A stretch of 64,000 nt of DNA from Hyphomicrobium sp. (GCA_022843145.1 JALHOF010000005.1:1-64000); one strand, 5' to 3'. Positions 1 through 9,062 are shown, numbered from the stretch's first letter. The notes: a model not told the origin generated them from the sequence alone. A program made the numbers and translations.

Positions 1-1
1 C

Positions 2-169
2 GAGCAGCAGCGCATGTTCGGCTATCCCGACGAGGGCTATGCCGAAGTGTTCCTCAAGCCCGACCTCGCCCTGCGACGCGCACGCAAAATCATGACCGAC
101 ATGCTGCGCGAGGAGCAGCGCGCTACGCAGCAGCCGGCCGGCAATGCTACAGGCCAGGCAGCGGAGTAG
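2..169 (+). CDS. C-terminal fragment of an unidentified protein
   Basis: An open frame enters from the left edge and ends at TAG (167-169), giving the last 55 residues of a protein whose start lies outside the window. The visible part has a short tract with Gly-Tyr-Pro-Asp followed by a charged helix-like stretch and an Ala/Gln-rich tail. I do not recognise a family from this tail. Codon use (strong third-position G/C) matches the surrounding genes, so it is probably a real gene end. The next gene on the same strand starts 184 bases later. Confidence 0.5.
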   Translation, partial: EQQRMFGYPDEGYAEVFLKPDLALRRARKIMTDMLREEQRATQQPAGNATGQAAE

Positions 170-353
170 ACCGCACCGCGCCCGTCGCCATCGCACCACG
201 CGCCGAAGTTCGCCCCTTGCTCAGCCTAGGGGCGAACTTGTTTGCATTCGCCCCGCATCACGTTACCTCTGTTCCCCGCTCGACTCGGCCTCCTCGGATA
301 ATCTTGGGCCGAGCCATTCAAACCACCACCACGACACGTTCACCGAGGCTGCA

Positions 354-1097
354 ATGTCCGAAAGCCTGATCGTCACCCGCAGCGGCGACCGCACAACGTT
401 GACCTTGAACCGTCCGGATCGGCTCAACGCGCTCGATTCCAGTCTCGTCGAAGCGCTCCTCGCCGCGTTGACGGCAGCAGCGTGCGACGGCACCCGCATC
501 GTGGTGTTTCGCGGCACGGGCAAGGGCTTTTCCGGCGGCTTCGATTTTTCCGGCCTCGATGCGCATTCAGAGGGCGATCTCGTCCTCCGCTTCATCCGCC
601 TCGAACAGGTGCTGCAAGCGGTCTGGTCGGCGCCGTTCGTCACGATGGCCACCGCGCACGGACCCTGTTTTGGCGCCGCCGCCGACCTCGTCGCCGCGTG
701 TGGGATTCGCGTCGCATCCGCCGATGCCCAATTTCGTATGCCCGGACTGCGCTTCGGCATCGCGCTCGGCACGGGACGTCTCGCACGGCTGGTCGGCACC
801 GACGCCGCGCGTCAATTGCTGACAACGAGCCGTGTGTTCGACGCCGCCGAGGCCACCCGCATCGGCTTCTTGAGCGAGATTGCCGCCCCCGCAGCCTGGG
901 ACGATCTCATCGACCGCGCGACGACGGACGCCGCCGTCCTTTCTAGTGCCAGTCTCGCGCGCATGTTGCGGCTCACTCGCGGCGAAACGGGAGCCGCCGA
1001 CATGGCCGAACTCGTTGCCGCGATCTCCGAACCGGGATTGAAGCAGCGCGTCGCGACGTACATTGCTTCGATCAAACCGAAATCCGCGACGCGCTGA
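354..1097 (+). CDS. enoyl-CoA hydratase/isomerase (crotonase) family protein, catalytic glutamates not conserved
   Basis: The 247-residue protein has the crotonase fold signature: an N-terminal TLTLNRPDRLNALDSSLV strand-helix, an oxyanion-hole region (FSGGFDFSGLD) and a second region (MATAHGPCFGAAADLVAAC). The frame is open upstream to 144, but the ATG at 354 begins where homology to the family begins, so it is preferred. In true hydratases the second region carries Gly-Gly-Gly-x-Glu and is followed by a Pro-Glu pair. Here those sites read Ala-Ala-Ala-Asp and Pro-Gly, so both catalytic acids appear to be missing. The fold can catalyse other acyl-CoA reactions, so the substrate is unknown. It is not in an obvious operon: the photolyase gene follows 141 bases later. 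Confidence 0.8.
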   Translation: MSESLIVTRSGDRTTLTLNRPDRLNALDSSLVEALLAALTAAACDGTRIVVFRGTGKGFSGGFDFSGLDAHSEGDLVLRFIRLEQVLQAVWSAPFVTMATAHGPCFGAAADLVAACGIRVASADAQFRMPGLRFGIALGTGRLARLVGTDAARQLLTTSRVFDAAEATRIGFLSEIAAPAAWDDLIDRATTDAAVLSSASLARMLRLTRGETGAADMAELVAAISEPGLKQRVATYIASIKPKSATR

Positions 1098-1238
1098 GCG
1101 GAACACAACAATACATTTCGATCGTCGGGGCTCGTGACCAGAACCCGAGGATGATCCGGCCCGTGAGCAGTGGCGTATGGCCCACAACACCAGGGTGCGG
1201 TTCTGCACCCATCAGGTCATCCGATCGAAAGCCGGAAC

Positions 1239-2831
<1,593 letters not shown>

Positions 2832-2850
2832 CCCGAGGGTCGTGCGCAGG

Positions 2851-3015
2851 TCAGCCCTGCGGCTTACTTCGCCGGCACCGCTCAGAGCAAAAGCGCACGT
2901 TGTCCCAGTCGCGTTCCCACTTCTTCCGCCACGCGAACGGACGCTGGCACGCCGCGCAGATCTTCGTCGGCAATGTCGCCTTCGTGTAGCGAGCAGTTTT
3001 GGTGTCCTTCGTCAT
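2851..3015 (-). CDS. DUF2256 domain-containing mini-protein (54 aa)
   Basis: A 54-residue frame runs from ATG (complement of 3013-3015) to TGA (complement of 2851-2853). The protein has a basic N-terminus, then ICAACQRPFAWRKKWERDWD and a CSERC motif near the end. Two Cys pairs (CxxC and CxxxC) around an Arg/Lys/Trp-rich loop are the DUF2256 signature and suggest a small zinc ribbon. Its molecular role is unknown. It converges on the Fe-S photolyase gene with 19 bases between stops; DUF2256 is frequently encoded next to cryptochrome/photolyase genes, which hints at a shared light or DNA-damage role. It is easily missed because of its size. Confidence 0.85.
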   Translation of the reverse strand: MTKDTKTARYTKATLPTKICAACQRPFAWRKKWERDWDNVRFCSERCRRSKPQG

Positions 3016-3151
3016 GAATGGAAAGCTCCGTTCATCAGTTCATGTCGCTCGCATTCGGTTCTTCATGTCGGTGGGCATGTCATGCTGCCGTGCAACAGAT
3101 TCAGCGTAAAAATGAGCACTAGCCCGCCCAATTTTTCATCATTTCAATGCC

Positions 3152-3180
3152 TTGAGATTATCCCGCGCCGCACCTAGAAT
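3152..3180 (+). promoter_or_regulatory. sigma70-type promoter upstream of phaZ
   Basis: TTGAGA (3152-3157) and TAGAAT (3175-3180) are separated by exactly 17 bases and sit 36 bases before the phaZ ATG at 3216. This is one of the best -35/-10 pairs in the window's intergenic DNA. The predicted transcript would start near 3187, leaving a leader of about 30 bases that contains a GCGGGG ribosome-binding candidate. Predicted by eye only. Confidence 0.5.
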
Positions 3181-3215
3181 GCTGCACTTGCGCAATCCAG
3201 CGGCGGGGATACCAC

Positions 3216-4526
3216 ATGCAATACTACGCCTACGAGGCCACCCACGCATGGTTGTCCCCTATGCGCTTGGGCGTGAAAATGGCGCGTCAGGCGTTCGACA
3301 CCCCCTTTAATCCGATGTCCGGCACGCAGTTCGCCCGCAACATGACGGCCGCCTGCGACGTGTTCGAACAGGTCACCCGGCGCTATGGCAAGCCGGAATG
3401 GGGCGTCAAGGCCACTAAACTGCATGGTCTTACGGTTCCGGTGACCGAGGAGATCGTGTTGACGAAGCCTTTTTGCCGACTTCTGCATTTTGATCGCGAC
3501 GAGCGCGTCGTCGGCAAACGCTACGACCCCAAGGTTTTGATCATCGCGCCGATGTCCGGCCACTACGCGACGCTGCTGCGCGGCACGGTCGAGGCTATGC
3601 TGCCGGAGCACAACCTCTACATCACCGACTGGATCGATGCGCGCGACGTCCCACTCTATGCGGGCAACTTCGCGCTCGACGATTTCATCGATACGATCAT
3701 CGAATTTCTGCAATTCCTCGGTCCCAATACGCACGTGATCGCGGTATGCCAGCCATCGGTTCCCGCGCTCGCGGCAGCAGCCGTCCTGGCAAAGAACGAT
3801 GATCCGTGCCAACCCGCATCCCTTACGCTGATGGGCGGGCCGATCGATACGCGCCGCAATGAAACCAAGGTCAACAAGCTTGCACGCGAGAAGTCCCTCG
3901 CCTGGTTCGAACGCAACGTGATCTCCCACGTGCCATTCGGAAATGCGGGTTTCATGCGCCGCGTCTATCCGGGCTTCGTGCAGCTCACCGGCTTCATGAC
4001 CATGAACATGGACCGCCACCTCAACGCCCATGTCGATCTGTTCAACAATCTCGTAAAGGGCGACCACGACTCGGTCGATCAGCACAAGCAATTCTATGAG
4101 GAGTATCTCGCGGTCATGGACCTGACCGCGGAATTCTATCTCGAGACGGTCAAGACCGTGTTCCAGGAACACGCGCTTCCTGAACGCAAACTCATGCATC
4201 GAGGAGAACTCGTCGATTGCAGCGCCATCCGAAACACAGCTCTGATGACGGTCGAAGGCGAGCGCGACGATATTTGCGGCCTCGGCCAGACCGAAGCGGC
4301 GCATGATCTCTGCCCCAACATTCCGGTCAACGATCGCTACCACTATGTCCAGTCCGGCGTCGGTCACTATGGCGTCTTCAACGGTCGCCGCTGGCGGACG
4401 GAAATCCAGCCGCGCATCCGCGAGATGATCCGCACGATGCAGTTCAAACGCCGTGTGAGCGAAGGCACTGTCGGACTTCCCTATCGCAAGCTTGCCGGCG
4501 TGCGCGAAACGCAGATCAACTGGTAG
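3216..4526 (+). CDS. phaZ: intracellular polyhydroxyalkanoate (PHB) depolymerase
   Basis: The 436-residue cytoplasmic protein matches the intracellular PHA depolymerase family, which hydrolyses native PHB granules to 3-hydroxybutyrate units. The N-terminus (MQYYAYEATHAWLSPMRLG) is characteristic. The lipase-like nucleophile is a Cys in AVCQPSVPAL (Cys178), as in the Ralstonia PhaZ enzymes where Ser is replaced by Cys. The C-terminal half carries the family's conserved region ending in a conserved His (GVGHYGVFNGRRW). No signal peptide is present, which fits granule-side action. A phasin and a 3-hydroxybutyrate dehydrogenase about 37 kb away complete the storage-use pathway in this window. A good promoter lies just upstream, so it is probably transcribed alone. 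Confidence 0.95.
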   Translation: MQYYAYEATHAWLSPMRLGVKMARQAFDTPFNPMSGTQFARNMTAACDVFEQVTRRYGKPEWGVKATKLHGLTVPVTEEIVLTKPFCRLLHFDRDERVVGKRYDPKVLIIAPMSGHYATLLRGTVEAMLPEHNLYITDWIDARDVPLYAGNFALDDFIDTIIEFLQFLGPNTHVIAVCQPSVPALAAAAVLAKNDDPCQPASLTLMGGPIDTRRNETKVNKLAREKSLAWFERNVISHVPFGNAGFMRRVYPGFVQLTGFMTMNMDRHLNAHVDLFNNLVKGDHDSVDQHKQFYEEYLAVMDLTAEFYLETVKTVFQEHALPERKLMHRGELVDCSAIRNTALMTVEGERDDICGLGQTEAAHDLCPNIPVNDRYHYVQSGVGHYGVFNGRRWRTEIQPRIREMIRTMQFKRRVSEGTVGLPYRKLAGVRETQINW

Positions 4527-4611
4527 CAGCCCATTTGCAACTGTTCAGCTGGTTCGGCTCCGATGTGCACGACGAACCCGCTCTGCGGCCCTGCGAGCGT
4601 GCCGACCGAAT

Positions 4612-5361
4612 CTAGCTCGCGGGAGCGAGCGCGTGTCGCGCGAGTGCTCTCGAGATGATCGCATCGACCTCCGCGCACTCCCCGATCGGGTCCATGACGT
4701 GACCATCGAATTGCGCTTCGGCCAATTGATCCGGGATATCGCCGGTGACGTGTCCTCCGCGTGTCGCAAATAACGGGAGACAAACGGACGGCTGACCCGT
4801 CAGCCCGGCCGCCGCTTCGGCAATCGTCGGCGGTTCCTCGACGAGTCCGAGCCGAACATCGCGGAACGCGCCAGCGGCGATGATGTTGGATTGAATCGCG
4901 CGCGCCGCGTTCGCCGACGCAGGATTTTTCATCGAACCGTGGGCGGCCAAAACCAGGACCGATCGGCTCGCAGCTTCTCCGCGGCTAGCAATTTCGTGCG
5001 TGACGCTTCTCACACATAGATCAGCCATGCGCTCGTCTAGGCCGAACGCCGGCATACTGATCAACGGGTTCGTCGTTGCCGCTTTCGCGCGGCGCATCAT
5101 CTCGACCTTTGTGAACCAGCCGTCGCTCATGAAGAAGGGATAGAGAAGTATTGGTTCGCCCGGCCGGGCCTTGGCGAGTTCTTTTTCAAGCGACTTCGGC
5201 ATGCCCAGCGTTGCGCCGCCGACCTCGAAATTCGGCGTCAACGCGGCAACCTTCAGCGCCAGAACCTTGATCCATAGATCGAGAGGCACCGGCACCGATG
5301 GAGATCCATGGGCAACGATAATCGCGATGGGTAGACTCAAAGCGGCCTCATGATGCAGCAT
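4612..5361 (-). CDS. sirohydrochlorin chelatase (CbiX-type) family protein
   Basis: The 249-residue protein has two tandem chelatase half-domains, each opening with an AHGS motif: IAIIVAHGSPSVP near the N-terminus and VLVLAAHGSMKNPAS in the second half. This two-lobe layout is the long CbiX/SirB form, which inserts Co2+ (B12 route) or Fe2+ (siroheme route) into sirohydrochlorin. The ATG at 5361 lies just before the first strand; the frame is open 24 codons further upstream but that part shows no homology. No other cobalamin or siroheme gene is adjacent, so the metal cannot be told from context. It is convergent with phaZ. Confidence 0.82.
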   Translation of the reverse strand: MLHHEAALSLPIAIIVAHGSPSVPVPLDLWIKVLALKVAALTPNFEVGGATLGMPKSLEKELAKARPGEPILLYPFFMSDGWFTKVEMMRRAKAATTNPLISMPAFGLDERMADLCVRSVTHEIASRGEAASRSVLVLAAHGSMKNPASANAARAIQSNIIAAGAFRDVRLGLVEEPPTIAEAAAGLTGQPSVCLPLFATRGGHVTGDIPDQLAEAQFDGHVMDPIGECAEVDAIISRALARHALAPAS

Positions 5362-5655
5362 TCGAACACGACGATGTCTCCGCGTAATCTGACCGGCCTT
5401 CGGGACGGCGTACAGCTCCGAAGCCAGCGACACAACACATAGCGAGAAGATGCGAAGTTAGATCTCGTATACGGATATCTTATCGGCTCGGTGCTCACTC
5501 ATTTTCTCAACTCTGTCCCGCCAGAGCTGCGGCAGTTGCGCGCGGCAAGCGAGACTGTCGATCAAGCATGGCAACCGCCTGGTGAAGGTTCGATGACTAA
5601 CCTCGAACCGAAACCCGCGCGGTGAAATGGAGGGCGGCATCGTCCAAGTAAAGCC

Positions 5656-5709
5656 GGTGCGAACGGCGGGACTAGAACCCGCACGATCTTACGAACTCGT
5701 GATTTAGTT
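5656..5709 (-). repeat. degenerate copy of the 3' half of tRNA-Leu (putative att remnant)
   Basis: About 52 bases match the intact tRNA-Leu(TAA) gene at 7692-7778, from the 3' CC end through the T arm and variable arm up to the anticodon stem, with roughly four substitutions (among them a changed base in the T loop). Similarity stops around 5706-5709, inside the anticodon arm. The copy is in the same orientation as the intact gene. Copies of a tRNA 3' end in direct orientation are what integrases leave when they insert at a tRNA gene; an old partial duplication of the tRNA is the alternative. It cannot fold into a whole tRNA. Confidence 0.75.
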
Positions 5710-5976
5710 TCAGGCCCCGTCCGGAAAGGAGGCATTGGCGGCCTTCCAGTGACGGGCGGCACCGGCGCCTCCGATCGCACCCTTGCACGTCTGTCGACGA
5801 TGTTCACTCTTGCCGAGGATTGGGGCGGGCGCGCGGAAGGGTCGAACCCGTGTCGGCGGGTGCAGCAGTTTACCTAGAAAAGCAACGAGAGGTTCCCCTC
5901 CTCCGATGGAATCCGCCGCCTCGGAGTTTCCCTCGATGCGATCGATGCCCATCGTCGAGGGCCGCATGACACGCAC
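5710..5976 (-). CDS. hypothetical ORF, possibly a decayed gene
   Basis: An 88-codon frame starting at GTG lies 14 bases after the SRPBCC gene on the same strand and ends exactly where the tRNA-Leu fragment begins. The product is rich in Arg, Pro and Gly and resembles no family I know. It could be a third cistron of the arsR-SRPBCC operon, or a remnant of a longer gene cut at the tRNA-fragment junction. A short stretch near 5836-5852 resembles a tRNA T loop by chance but has no matching stem. Low confidence that it is expressed. Confidence 0.2.
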   Translation of the reverse strand: MRVMRPSTMGIDRIEGNSEAADSIGGGEPLVAFLGKLLHPPTRVRPFRAPAPILGKSEHRRQTCKGAIGGAGAARHWKAANASFPDGA

Positions 5977-5990
5977 GAGTTCCGCCGTCG

Positions 5991-6932
5991 CTACACCAAT
6001 GCGTCCAGCTTGTCGAATGATCCTGTCCAGCCCATCGTCATGCTGCCACGCTGCCTGACGAACTCTGCGATGTCGGCGACGGACGCGTCCTGGGGTTCCC
6101 AGCGTAAAGACACGCGGGTTCGGTCTGGCGCTTCTGAAAACAACTCCACTGACGTGAGCATCGTTCGCGGCCAGTGCGCGAAAAACGGTGCCCCGATCAC
6201 CTGCTCATTCTCGTCACAGAACTGTTGCGTGTAGACGACGCGGTTCGGCCTTTCGAGCACCATGTAGGATATCCGACCATAGAGCACCGTGCCGTTCGCC
6301 ATCGTCATCGAATAGAATGACGTGCCTCCAATGCGTGGTTCCGCTCGCAGAAAGTGCATGGTGGCACCCGTCGGCGGCAGCCATTGTGCGAGATGATCAG
6401 GATTGCTCCACATTTCGTACACCCACTCGATGGCGGCATCGAACGTACGTGCGACGAAGAACTGCTCTGTTCCAGTTTGCCGTTTTCCCAGGTACTCGGC
6501 CAACCGATCCCAGGTTGCCTCGCCACCAGCCTTCTTGATGAAGCCGCGCATCTCCACCGCGACTTCAGGCGTCGCAAACGCCATGCTCATGTCGAGTTGG
6601 GTCCGTCCGTCGCGTTCGGTGAAGAGCGCCGTCACGCGGAACAGCGGCGGTCGATCCTTGTGGCCGCCGTGGTCGTAGACCAAGCGTTGCCTCGGCACGA
6701 CTTCCAAGTAATGCGTCGTGTTCTCGAAATCGGTGCCGTCCGGGCCGTGCATGGTGTAGTGCCAGTTACCGCCGGTACGCAGGTCGCGGCTATGAGTTGT
6801 CAGTGTGAAGCCGCGCGGGCCCCACCACTGCGCCACCTCTTCGGGAACGGTCCAGGCCTCCCAAACCGCTTGCAGCGGTGCGTCGTAGACGCGGGAGAGC
6901 GAAATGACGTTGGACTTCTTACTTGCGGCCAT
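5991..6932 (-). CDS. SRPBCC protein with two tandem AHSA1-type domains
   Basis: The 313-residue protein contains two START-like (AHSA1/SRPBCC) domains in tandem. The first begins ISLSRVYDAPLQAVWEAWTV (about residues 10-150), the second EQFFVARTFDAAIEWVYEMW (about 155-310). Each has the family's hydrophobic-pocket pattern of a Trp-rich start and a C-terminal helix ending the domain (AEYLGKR; FDKLDAL). Such proteins bind small hydrophobic ligands; a ligand cannot be named. The gene starts inside the last 14 bases of the arsR gene, so the two are translationally coupled, a common ArsR-AHSA1 pairing. Most family members have one domain, so the fused pair is unusual. It lies inside the patch bounded by tRNA-Leu sequences. 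Confidence 0.85.
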   Translation of the reverse strand: MAASKKSNVISLSRVYDAPLQAVWEAWTVPEEVAQWWGPRGFTLTTHSRDLRTGGNWHYTMHGPDGTDFENTTHYLEVVPRQRLVYDHGGHKDRPPLFRVTALFTERDGRTQLDMSMAFATPEVAVEMRGFIKKAGGEATWDRLAEYLGKRQTGTEQFFVARTFDAAIEWVYEMWSNPDHLAQWLPPTGATMHFLRAEPRIGGTSFYSMTMANGTVLYGRISYMVLERPNRVVYTQQFCDENEQVIGAPFFAHWPRTMLTSVELFSEAPDRTRVSLRWEPQDASVADIAEFVRQRGSMTMGWTGSFDKLDALV

Positions 6933-7266
6933 GACGGGTTCCTTTGGTTTTTGCTTTCAGGTAGGCGCCGAGCCGGTCAAGTTGAGCCTCCCACGCGATC
7001 CGATGCTGCTCCATCCAGTCCACTGCTTCACGCAAAGGCTCGCCATTGAGCTGGCACGGTCGCCACTGCGCCTTGCGGCCCTTGGTGATAAGCCCGGCGT
7101 TCTCCAGAACCTTCAGATGTTTGGTCACCGCAGGAAGGGTCATGTCTTTGAGGAACGGCTCGGCGAGGTCGGAAACGTTGGCTTCGCCCTCAGACAACCT
7201 GGCGAGCATCGCGCGCCGAGTAGGATCGGCGAGCGCGGCAAAGGTGCGGCTGAGTGGGTCTCTCAT
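6919..7266 (-). CDS. ArsR-family winged-helix transcriptional regulator
   Basis: The 115-residue protein has the compact ArsR helix-turn-helix: LSRTFAALADPTRRAMLARL, then DLAEPFLKDMTLPAVTKHLK as the recognition region and a beta-wing (LITKGRKAQWRPCQLN). It lacks the CxC metal site of ArsR/SmtB sensors, so it is the metal-independent class that usually controls a neighbouring AHSA1 gene. It overlaps that gene by 14 bases and is presumably autoregulatory through the palindrome 17 bases upstream of its start. Confidence 0.9.
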   Translation of the reverse strand: MRDPLSRTFAALADPTRRAMLARLSEGEANVSDLAEPFLKDMTLPAVTKHLKVLENAGLITKGRKAQWRPCQLNGEPLREAVDWMEQHRIAWEAQLDRLGAYLKAKTKGTRHGRK

Positions 7267-7282
7267 TATAGAACACCGCCTT

Positions 7283-7292
7283 GTTAATTAAC
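7283..7292. promoter_or_regulatory. palindrome GTTAATTAAC, candidate ArsR operator
   Basis: A perfect 10-base palindrome lies 17 bases before the arsR start (7266), in an AT-rich stretch that contrasts with the GC-rich surroundings and carries TATA-like sequence on both sides. Its position fits a site where the regulator would block its own transcription. This is inferred from position and symmetry only. Confidence 0.35.
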
Positions 7293-7439
7293 CTTTTGGT
7301 GTAATATACGAGTGGTTTTTCCCGTTGTCCAGCGGCGACCAATGACTCTGCACGAAGCATTGAAGAGACGCGCAAGGAGGATGTTGCACGAGTGGTTCCG
7401 TCCGCGTGTCGATCGCGGTGACGAAGCTGGTGACACACT

Positions 7440-7667
7440 TTGCAACCCGACGCAGATGCCCGTGATATCGAGCTGTCCAGTATCGGGCGTGAGGCCACTC
7501 GGCTGCTTGTCGTGTGGAGCGACGACTATATTCGCCGCCGCCCGCACACCGGCCTTTGGAACGGTGCGGAAAAATCTAGACTCAAACGGGGACGTTTTGT
7601 GGGAGCAGATAAGTACCTTTTGCGTACGTCGCTCCCAAAAGAGCTGCAAAGAACCGCCTACGGCTGA
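7440..7667 (+). pseudogene. possible remnant of an IS3/IS481-type transposase C-terminus
   Basis: In this frame, around 7500-7560, the translation reads VVWSDDYIRRRPHTGLWNG. This resembles the conserved end of the DDE integrase core of IS3/IS481-type transposases, where a WxxxYNxxRPHxxLG motif follows the last catalytic Glu. No upstream catalytic part, terminal inverted repeat or target duplication is seen, so at most a short fragment remains. It lies between the arsR promoter and tRNA-Leu, where insertion debris would be expected. The rest of 7312-7690 shows no other gene. Confidence 0.3.
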
Positions 7668-7691
7668 AGTGGTAACACCTTGTTTTTATTG

Positions 7692-7778
7692 TGGTGCGGA
7701 CGGCGGGACTCGAACCCGCACGCTCTTACGAACTCGAGATTTTAAGTCTCGTGTGTCTACCGGTTCCACCACGTCCGC
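7692..7778 (-). tRNA. tRNA-Leu (anticodon TAA)
   Basis: On the minus strand the acceptor 5' strand GCGGACG pairs with CGTCCGC before discriminator A. The anticodon stem CGAGA/TCTCG encloses the loop CTTAAAA with anticodon TAA. The T arm is GCGGG-TTCGAGT-CCCGC, and there is a long variable arm as expected for class II tRNA-Leu. CCA is encoded at 7694-7692. The 3' half is duplicated in degenerate form at 5656-5709. Confidence 0.96.
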
Positions 7779-7890
7779 GCCCGGCAACGACCCACCGGGA
7801 CGATGTTATGCGATGCCCGCGCAAGTCGCGCAACGCTCGTGTCACGCCGAAGGCGTGCGTGAAAGGTCCGGCCGGAGGAGTGCGGAAAGG

Positions 7891-8652
7891 TCATGCTGTA
7901 GCGTCATGCGGGCTCCGGCGTGCGCCGTACCGAATTCCAGCGGCAATCAGCAAGTACAGCGTGACCGCGTTCAACATGTGCCACAGCGCGTGCGTCCCCC
8001 TCACGCGACCCATCATGCGCGTCAAGCCGCACACCTCGAAATCGATGGTGCGGAACGTGAGTGAAACGAAAAATACGACGCCAGCGACCAAGATCCACGG
8101 TCCGGCCGGATGTCGCCATGCCGCCAGCAATGCGCCGACCCCACCCATTGCGGCCAGGGCCGGCACATACCCCAGCGAACCATTGAAACAAGGATGTCCA
8201 CCGGCACGCGTGATCGGCAACAGTCCCGGCACGCATGGTATGTTCCCCGCGTATCGAAGCGCCACGACGAATGCGGCCACGCCCGCAATAGTCGACAGCC
8301 AGCCGAGCCCCATTAGGCGCCGCAGCGCGTATCCGAAATAGCCAAGCATGAAGAGACCGATCGGCGCGGTATCGGCTACTGAAGCCCACCGCGTCGCTGA
8401 CGTGTGAAACAGAAAACTGCCGATGCCGATGGCGAAAACCAGGGTGACGAGTGACCACTCCGCCACGTTATGGCCGCGCTGTTCCGGGGACTGAGGCTGC
8501 CGCGCGAGTTGTGCGGCGGCGATGATTGCGACGGCGAGAAACGCCATATTGGAAACAGCATTGAACGGCTCCGCCCAGAACGCCGGATCCAATCCGCGCT
8601 CGCAATAGCGAAAGATTTTGTCCGACCAGATCGACGCCTCGCCCGCGGCCAT
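7891..8652 (-). CDS. ceramidase-family (CREST-like) membrane protein
   Basis: The 253-residue protein begins IWSDKIFRYCERGLDPAFWA EPFNAVSN, the hallmark of bacterial ceramidase-domain proteins related to eukaryotic alkaline ceramidases. About seven hydrophobic segments follow. Likely zinc ligands of the CREST superfamily are visible: FHTSATRW, an Asp in ADTAPIG and GTHALWHMLN near the C-terminus. The ATG at 8652 is chosen because GAGGAGAGGG sits directly before it; a GTG seven codons upstream is also open. The substrate is probably an amide or lipid of the membrane; ceramidase activity is not shown for most bacterial members. It is a single gene transcribed toward tRNA-Leu. Confidence 0.85.
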   Translation of the reverse strand: MAAGEASIWSDKIFRYCERGLDPAFWAEPFNAVSNMAFLAVAIIAAAQLARQPQSPEQRGHNVAEWSLVTLVFAIGIGSFLFHTSATRWASVADTAPIGLFMLGYFGYALRRLMGLGWLSTIAGVAAFVVALRYAGNIPCVPGLLPITRAGGHPCFNGSLGYVPALAAMGGVGALLAAWRHPAGPWILVAGVVFFVSLTFRTIDFEVCGLTRMMGRVRGTHALWHMLNAVTLYLLIAAGIRYGARRSPHDATA

Positions 8653-8774
8653 GCCCTCTCCTCGCAGCTGCACGTTCGCTGTGTCCTTCGGAACAGCGCA
8701 TACGGTCGTGTTTGGCTATGACATGACCGTCCACGATCGGCTAGGCTGATCCAACGATTTCCGGAGACCACACC

Positions 8775-9062
8775 ATGTCAAGTTTCACACGTGCCGGCTC
8801 AGTCGCACTGGCCTCCGTCGCAGGCGCCTTGGTCCTCGCCGTCACAGCCGCCGAGGCGGCCCCCAAGGGCGGCACCGTCACGGCGTGCTCGCGCTACGGC
8901 AATGGCTGCTACACGGCCCCCGTTCGCCCGGGACAGTTTGGACCGGTGATGCGGCTGAAGAACGGAACTTGGATCGACTGCCGCGGCTCGTGCAAGGATA
9001 CCTTGCGTGAGGAGACAGTGGACTACTGGGACACGCTGCGCGAGCGATCGGGCCGGCGTTGA
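8775..9062 (+). CDS. small exported protein of unknown function (95 aa)
   Basis: A Sec signal peptide (residues 1-29, ending VTAAEA-AP) precedes a mature part of about 66 residues with four Cys (CSRYGNGC and CRGSC) that could form two disulfides in the periplasm. The C-terminus is charged and helical (LREETVDYWDTLRERSGRR). I recognise no named domain, but the layout is like small conserved exported proteins of Hyphomicrobiales. The start follows a purine-rich stretch (CCGGAGACCAC). It is monocistronic between a divergent ceramidase-like gene and ppk2. Confidence 0.7.
   Translation: MSSFTRAGSVALASVAGALVLAVTAAEAAPKGGTVTACSRYGNGCYTAPVRPGQFGPVMRLKNGTWIDCRGSCKDTLREETVDYWDTLRERSGRR

Noticed and set aside
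3174-4367. 397-codon minus-strand open frame opposite phaZ
   Set aside because: Antisense shadow; phaZ is unambiguous on plus.
5836-5852. T-loop-like GGGTCGAACCC hinting at another tRNA
   Set aside because: The flanking bases do not form a T stem and no acceptor or anticodon arm is present.
7264-7270. TATAAT overlapping the arsR start on minus
   Set aside because: Transcription from it would begin inside the gene; it is a chance match created by ATA-ATG.
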